This document shows positions 13,567-16,669 of a DNA stretch of 16,669 bases, in pieces. This stretch comes from Clostridia bacterium (GTDB lineage Bacteria > Bacillota_A > Clostridia > Oscillospirales > CAG-272): contig JAFQOB010000287.1 in NCBI GenBank assembly GCA_017395725.1, positions 1 through 16,669 on the forward strand, in the 5' to 3' direction. A program made the position numbers and the translations under genes. How positions within the stretch are numbered: position 1 is the first letter of the stretch; every line of letters begins with the position of its first letter. The notes beneath the pieces are model-generated. The model saw nothing but the letters and a program-made list of their open reading frames with translations. It searched no databases and was not told the DNA's origin.

Positions 13567-14508
13567 GACTTCTAATGAAGCAATCATATTCCAATTTTTT
13601 GGAAACCCCATATATTTATATAATTGATCACGTTGTATTTGTGCAGTATTTTTTAGTAAGCGATTAATAGCCTCTGATATTGCCAAAACCAAAGCACAAA
13701 ATTTTTTCTCCGGTTGTAGATATTTAAGCGCAATCAGTACTGCAAAGAGATCTGATTTTCCTTTGGTATATCGATTATTCTTTTTTGGTATATTCAGTGC
13801 TTTATGGATTTGCATATTATTTATACTTCTTTTGTTATATCTATAGTCAAATAGTCGTTCGTTATGTGCACATACGTTTCGAAAGCGTGTTAACAAGTCC
13901 AAAAAAGCCTCTAAATCACCTTCATTTACCTCATTGAACTCTTTGCTAATTACCGTTTGAATCTCTGGTTTTTGGCAACTATACATTTTTGAAATATTTC
14001 CAAACGTAAGAGCTTTTGTAATAACCCAAGGAGGAATATTTCCATGTCGTTCTTTTTGGTGTTTCATATATGGATATGAGTTATAGTTTTTTAGTATATC
14101 AGTCAATATTTGGACTAACTGGTTGATGTCGCTTTGATATGTTACATTTTGATAATTGTAGTTAGTCGCAGCTAAATATGCTGTCTCCGTTTCGCCAAAT
14201 TTATCTGAAAATGCATATGATAACAATGATTTAATATGTATTTCAACATCCATTATATTTTGCATAAGGATAAAACGAATTTGGTTATCAAAACAATATA
14301 AAGAGTAGATGTCCTCGATAGCTGTTCCTGTTTTGTATATACCGCTTTTGTTTTTAAATGGGTGCTTATATCCATTTATTAACGCAAAATAACTGTATTG
14401 CTTTAGGAGGGATAGTGCTTCTTTTGGGTCGTTAATTATTAGTTGTTTATCATTTTTTAAAAAACTGATTTGTTCATCATATGTCATAAATTTTTTATCA
14501 TCCATCAT
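13549..14508 (-). CDS. Abi_2 (AbiD/AbiF-type) abortive-infection HEPN protein
   Basis: A 319-aa protein of the Abi_2 family. Visible are the N-terminal DEQISFLKND, LKQYSYFALINGYKHPF (about 35-51), the central LYCFDNQIRFILMQNIMDVEIHIKS, the IPPWVITKALTFGNISKMY block (158-176) and the HEPN ribonuclease motif RFRNVCAHNER (R210 to H215, R-x4-H). HEPN proteins of this kind cut RNA, and AbiD/AbiF members stop phage growth. The gene lacks its own promoter near the ATG but follows a promoter, a small structured RNA and that RNA's terminator. An AAGGAAGAG site precedes the ATG-ATG start. Codon use is more AT-rich than the neighbouring metabolic genes, so it is probably a transferred defence gene. The stop codon overlaps the nnrD terminator. 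Confidence 0.88.
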   Translation of the reverse strand: MMDDKKFMTYDEQISFLKNDKQLIINDPKEALSLLKQYSYFALINGYKHPFKNKSGIYKTGTAIEDIYSLYCFDNQIRFILMQNIMDVEIHIKSLLSYAFSDKFGETETAYLAATNYNYQNVTYQSDINQLVQILTDILKNYNSYPYMKHQKERHGNIPPWVITKALTFGNISKMYSCQKPEIQTVISKEFNEVNEGDLEAFLDLLTRFRNVCAHNERLFDYRYNKRSINNMQIHKALNIPKKNNRYTKGKSDLFAVLIALKYLQPEKKFCALVLAISEAINRLLKNTAQIQRDQLYKYMGFPKNWNMIASLEVKTTAE

Positions 14509-14528
14509 GGTCTCTTCCTTATAAAGTA

Positions 14529-14595
14529 ATAAAGGAGTTCCCGCAGGAACCCCCTAAGGTTGTGCGCCTCTCGAGCAATCACAACACGATCACTG
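14529..14595 (-). ncRNA. Structured small RNA upstream of the Abi_2 gene (abiF-motif-like)
   Basis: Read on the minus strand from about 14595, there is a hairpin GTTGTG / CACAAC (14580-14585 with 14559-14564) with a CTCGAGAG-containing internal loop. A linker and a strong GC-rich hairpin GGGGTTCC / GGAACTCC (14546-14553 with 14534-14541, TGCG loop) follow, ending in TTTATT, which looks like an intrinsic terminator. A near-consensus promoter lies directly upstream. The arrangement of promoter, short RNA, leaky terminator and HEPN gene matches what I recall of the abiF RNA motif, found upstream of Abi_2 genes. Its role as RNA antitoxin or guide is inference. Confidence 0.72.
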
Positions 14596-14600
14596 ATAGG

Positions 14601-14629
14601 ATTTTAGCATAGTTTGATTGATTTGTCAA
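14601..14629 (-). promoter_or_regulatory. Promoter of the abiF-like RNA and Abi_2 gene
   Basis: On the minus strand, TTGACA (14624-14629), a 17-base spacer and TAAAAT (14601-14606) predict transcription from about 14594, at the 5' end of the small RNA. Confidence 0.82.
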
Positions 14630-14697
14630 TACAAAAATGCAATATCCTTTTATAAGTATATGCAAAATAATTGTTATTATGAATAATAAATTTTTTA

Positions 14698-15078
14698 TTA
14701 TTTTTGTTCCAAATAGATTAACTTGCCCCAATGCCATTTTTTCTTTTTATTAAAATGGTATTTGTTAGGTTCGCCTATATAAAATACACCTAAGCCTAAT
14801 AAATATTTTTTTAGGACAAGAATATTCCCTTTTTTGCCAAGAGAATACAGTTCGTCAAACATATTATTTTCATCGGGGTGCCAATGGGTAGAGGGGCATA
14901 ATGCAGATGTACCGAGAATGTCTATGCAAGTGTCATAACTATCACAATAAGCACGAATATATGCATTTTTGTACAAATTCCATATTATAATATCGCCGTC
15001 TAATTCCGGTGTCGAATGTAAATCGGGCATTTCAAGAAGTTTTTCATATAATTCTTTTGTTGTTTTTGTATTTCTCAA
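14698..15078 (-). CDS. Hypothetical protein, 126 aa
   Basis: A soluble protein with no signal peptide or membrane helix, which I do not recognise. It is rich in aromatic residues, with a distinctive central run STHWHPDENNMFDELYSLGKKG (about residues 63-84) and a lysine- and tryptophan-rich C-terminus (KKKKWHWGKLIYL). The size and composition recall small immunity or accessory proteins, but there is no motif to prove it. The start is a TTG at 15078, supported by AAAGGCGGTGAT immediately upstream. Codon use is AT-rich like the adjacent Abi_2 gene, suggesting the same accessory segment. It is on the same strand as the small membrane protein gene 122 bases upstream; separate transcription is possible. 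Confidence 0.6.
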   Translation of the reverse strand: MRNTKTTKELYEKLLEMPDLHSTPELDGDIIIWNLYKNAYIRAYCDSYDTCIDILGTSALCPSTHWHPDENNMFDELYSLGKKGNILVLKKYLLGLGVFYIGEPNKYHFNKKKKWHWGKLIYLEQK

Positions 15079-15200
15079 ATAATCACCGCCTTTGAGTTAA
15101 TATATCAATGTATTTGTTGAAATATAAATTTTATGTTTATCTTCATAGGAAACAATAAACAATATTTGAAACACAATGAAAAGATAAAACAAAAAGCTTA

Positions 15201-15524
15201 TTATACGCCCCCGATATGCCAAATATGGCAAATTAATACAGAGATTGATAAGATGGTTGTGATGATAATGCTAAAAAGATTGAATACAGTTAATTTTTTA
15301 CACTTGTTCTTAATAGAAGAAATAGTCGATGGAATGAACAAAAATATATGGATAGGAATCCATGTTAATAGCAATGACACACCGGAGAGTTTATTAACAA
15401 AATAATATAGTGCTTCATTGTGGATATTAAATGCACTGCCGGAAAGTAGAGCCAAAATAATTGTAGTAATCCACAAAAACCATATAGCAGCACAATACCA
15501 TATATAATATTTCTGAATACGCAT
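15201..15524 (-). CDS. Small integral membrane protein, 107 aa
   Basis: An unrecognised protein with about three transmembrane helices: residues about 6-28 (YYIWYCAAIWFLWITTIILALL), 45-68 (LSGVSLLLTWIPIHIFLFI) and 80-102 (LFSIIITTILSISVLICHIW), with a short Lys-rich loop (KNKCKK) between the last two. The ATG at 15524 is chosen for a perfect GGAGG ribosome site just upstream. A longer frame from 15647 lacks this and would overlap the promoter. No enzymatic motif is visible. It lies in the AT-rich accessory stretch. Confidence 0.65.
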   Translation of the reverse strand: MRIQKYYIWYCAAIWFLWITTIILALLSGSAFNIHNEALYYFVNKLSGVSLLLTWIPIHIFLFIPSTISSIKNKCKKLTVFNLFSIIITTILSISVLICHIWHIGGV

Positions 15525-15552
15525 GATACTACCTCCCATATAATCTTGATAT

Positions 15553-15581
15553 ATTATACCACAACTACATAAAAAAGTAAA
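15553..15581 (-). promoter_or_regulatory. Promoter of the small membrane protein gene
   Basis: On the minus strand, TTTACT (15576-15581), a 17-base spacer and an extended -10 TGGTATAAT (hexamer 15553-15558) lie 29 bases before the ATG. Confidence 0.7.
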
Positions 15582-15628
15582 TGTGTCTACAGTATAACAA
15601 AAGAGTATTAAAGTTTTTTGAGGGTTTA

Positions 15629-15660
15629 AAAGGGAACTTTTTTTCAAAAAAGTTCCCTTT
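15629..15660 (-). terminator. Terminator of the helicase gene
   Basis: A 15-bp perfect stem (AAAGGGAACTTTTTT with its complement, 15629-15643 and 15646-15660) has a minimal 2-base centre and A/T-rich flanks. It begins 6 bases after the helicase stop codon on the minus strand. It may act in both directions. Confidence 0.75.
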
Positions 15661-15666
15661 GGCTAT

Positions 15667-16669
15667 TTATTCTTCTCTTGCTATTTCGTCAAGGCGTCGG
15701 CAAACCTCGTCGGAGCGAAGTCGGTCTTCGGCGTATGATTTACGTAACAAGTCTGATGGAATATAGCTGTCGTATTTTTCAAAAATGGGCATTTCTGTTG
15801 TGCCTACAAGCGAATAGGTATCAATGCCGTACATTTTTGCTTTTTCGTCTAACATAGTTAAAAAGCCTTTAGGGTCATTAACCTCCATTTTAAACATTAT
15901 ATAACAGCTTTCCGATTCAATATTGCTTATTTTATATTCATCTCTGTTTTGTGAAATATATCTTCGCAAGGTACGCATAGAGCGAGTGCCGAGCCAAGGA
16001 AAGAGACACCAGCTATAGCCGCCGAGGTGGACAAGTGAATTTTTCAGCATACCCGTATTTCTTGCAACGCTTCGCGCCGATTGAAGTCTGGATATGGCGT
16101 TTTGTTTCAGGTATGGATAAACCGTATCTTCAGCTAAAACCTGTTTCATACGTTCTAAAATTCGTGTATGGATTTCACCGTAATCACCGGGCCAAGATAT
16201 CTCCATTTTACCTTTTATGCACTTTACGTACACAAGACGGCGGGGGATATCAAGCTCTTCAACCTCCCACACCTTACCCGCAAGGGCAAAGCGGTCGCCA
16301 ACGGGGGGCGGAGTCGTTATCGTTCCTATTTCATCTGACTCGCATCTAACGGTAAAATCTTCGCTATCTTTAAAAACGGCATAGAATTTAAAGCTATTAG
16401 TAAGCTTTTCGCCCTCAAGTCCCACTATAAGCCCCTTTTCTTCGGTCTGCTGAATATATCCGTTTTGAAGCATAGCCAAAAGAAGCGTCTTGTATTCTTC
16501 CTTTGATACCGTTTGAAATGGCGGTAATTCAAGCACTCTTTCGGCAAGGTCTTTGGGGGGCACCAACTTCAAAAAACGTTTTCTACGTCGCAAATTATTT
16601 TTATAACGACTTAAGAGAAAGCTATGACGAAGAATATAGTCATCAAATTTGGATAGAAGTAGAAGGTGA
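15667..16669 (-). CDS. Lhr-like DEAD/DEAH-box helicase, C-terminal part (partial, 5' end outside or disrupted)
   Basis: This is the C-terminal region of a superfamily 2 helicase of the Lhr type. It shows PPKDLAERVLELPPF (winged-helix region), LLAMLQNGYIQQTEEKGLIVGLEGEK, TVRCESDEIGTI, PPPVGDRFALAGKVWEVEE, the ISRLQSARSVARNTGM helix and the terminal YDSYIPSDLLRKSYAEDRLRSDE. The ATPase core (Walker A and DEAH motifs) is not in the window. The frame stays open to the window edge, but the similarity I recognise ends near 16565. Upstream residues become Leu/Arg/Lys-rich and use the otherwise rare CTA codon, so the real gene may be broken near there. The TTG at 16593 is not a convincing start. The stop is followed by a terminator. 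Confidence 0.78.
   Translation of the reverse strand, partial: HLLLLSKFDDYILRHSFLLSRYKNNLRRRKRFLKLVPPKDLAERVLELPPFQTVSKEEYKTLLLAMLQNGYIQQTEEKGLIVGLEGEKLTNSFKFYAVFKDSEDFTVRCESDEIGTITTPPPVGDRFALAGKVWEVEELDIPRRLVYVKCIKGKMEISWPGDYGEIHTRILERMKQVLAEDTVYPYLKQNAISRLQSARSVARNTGMLKNSLVHLGGYSWCLFPWLGTRSMRTLRRYISQNRDEYKISNIESESCYIMFKMEVNDPKGFLTMLDEKAKMYGIDTYSLVGTTEMPIFEKYDSYIPSDLLRKSYAEDRLRSDEVCRRLDEIAREE
16575..16669 (+). other. Possible plus-strand coding fragment at the right edge
   Basis: The plus-strand frame from 16575 to the edge reads KNVFYVANYFYNDLRESYDE and continues EYSHQIWIEVEG. This is an acidic, aromatic-rich sequence with codon use like real genes, whereas the opposing helicase frame here is Leu/Arg-rich. 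Extending upstream it runs antisense into clear helicase sequence. It may be the 5'-truncated end of another gene joined to a helicase fragment. The assignment is weak. Confidence 0.3.

Noticed and set aside
14655..14700. Terminator for the 126-aa gene
   Set aside because: The AATAATAAA/TTTATTATT inverted repeat is purely A/T and not followed by a clear T tract on the minus strand, so I do not call it.
15133..15405. Plus-strand 90-codon frame
   Set aside because: It is antisense to the small membrane protein, which has an ideal ribosome site and promoter; this frame has neither.

Overview
The window looks like a chromosomal segment of a low-GC, Gram-positive anaerobe of the Clostridia (Oscillospiraceae/Lachnospiraceae-like). 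The signs are strong AGGAGG-type ribosome sites, textbook TTGACA/TATAAT promoters with 17-base spacers, rho-independent terminators after nearly every unit, a T-box leader, a type II pantothenate kinase, and DUF421/DUF4363 and DivIVA-like proteins. This is judged from the sequence only; the species is not determined.

Layout. (1) 1-760: an OmpR/PhoB-type regulator with a degenerate receiver domain. (2) 1020-6093, minus strand: a T-box operon whose specifier best reads CUC (Leu). It encodes a LeuA-like protein that has lost its catalytic metal ligands but keeps the leucine-sensing domain, then an 832-aa fusion of a sugar-isomerase-like TIM barrel with an acyl-CoA synthetase, then a TIM-barrel amidohydrolase. 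(3) 6292-7217, minus: type II pantothenate kinase. (4) 7290-10533, plus: a DivIVA-like coiled-coil protein, an orphan class I fumarase/tartrate dehydratase beta subunit, an XRE-TPR regulator and a two-repeat lipoprotein. (5) 10538-11580, minus: a DUF421-DUF4363 membrane pair. (6) 11655-11828: a stand-alone tRNA-Lys(UUU) with its own promoter and terminator. (7) 11831-12018: an array of short, mutually different hairpins separated by a constant 7-mer, with the orientation reversing in the middle. (8) 12093-13525: a Nudix ADP-ribose pyrophosphatase and NAD(P)HX dehydratase, both metabolite clean-up enzymes. (9) 13549-15581, minus: an AT-rich accessory stretch with an Abi_2/AbiF HEPN protein preceded by a small structured RNA with its own promoter and terminator, plus two unrecognised small genes. 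(10) 15629-16669: the C-terminal part of an Lhr-like helicase running to the window edge, where the helicase similarity seems to stop about 100 bases early.

The features most worth following are the variable-hairpin array next to the tRNA, the catalytically stripped LeuA paralog in a leucine T-box operon with a rare enzyme fusion, and the RNA-HEPN (AbiF-like) module.
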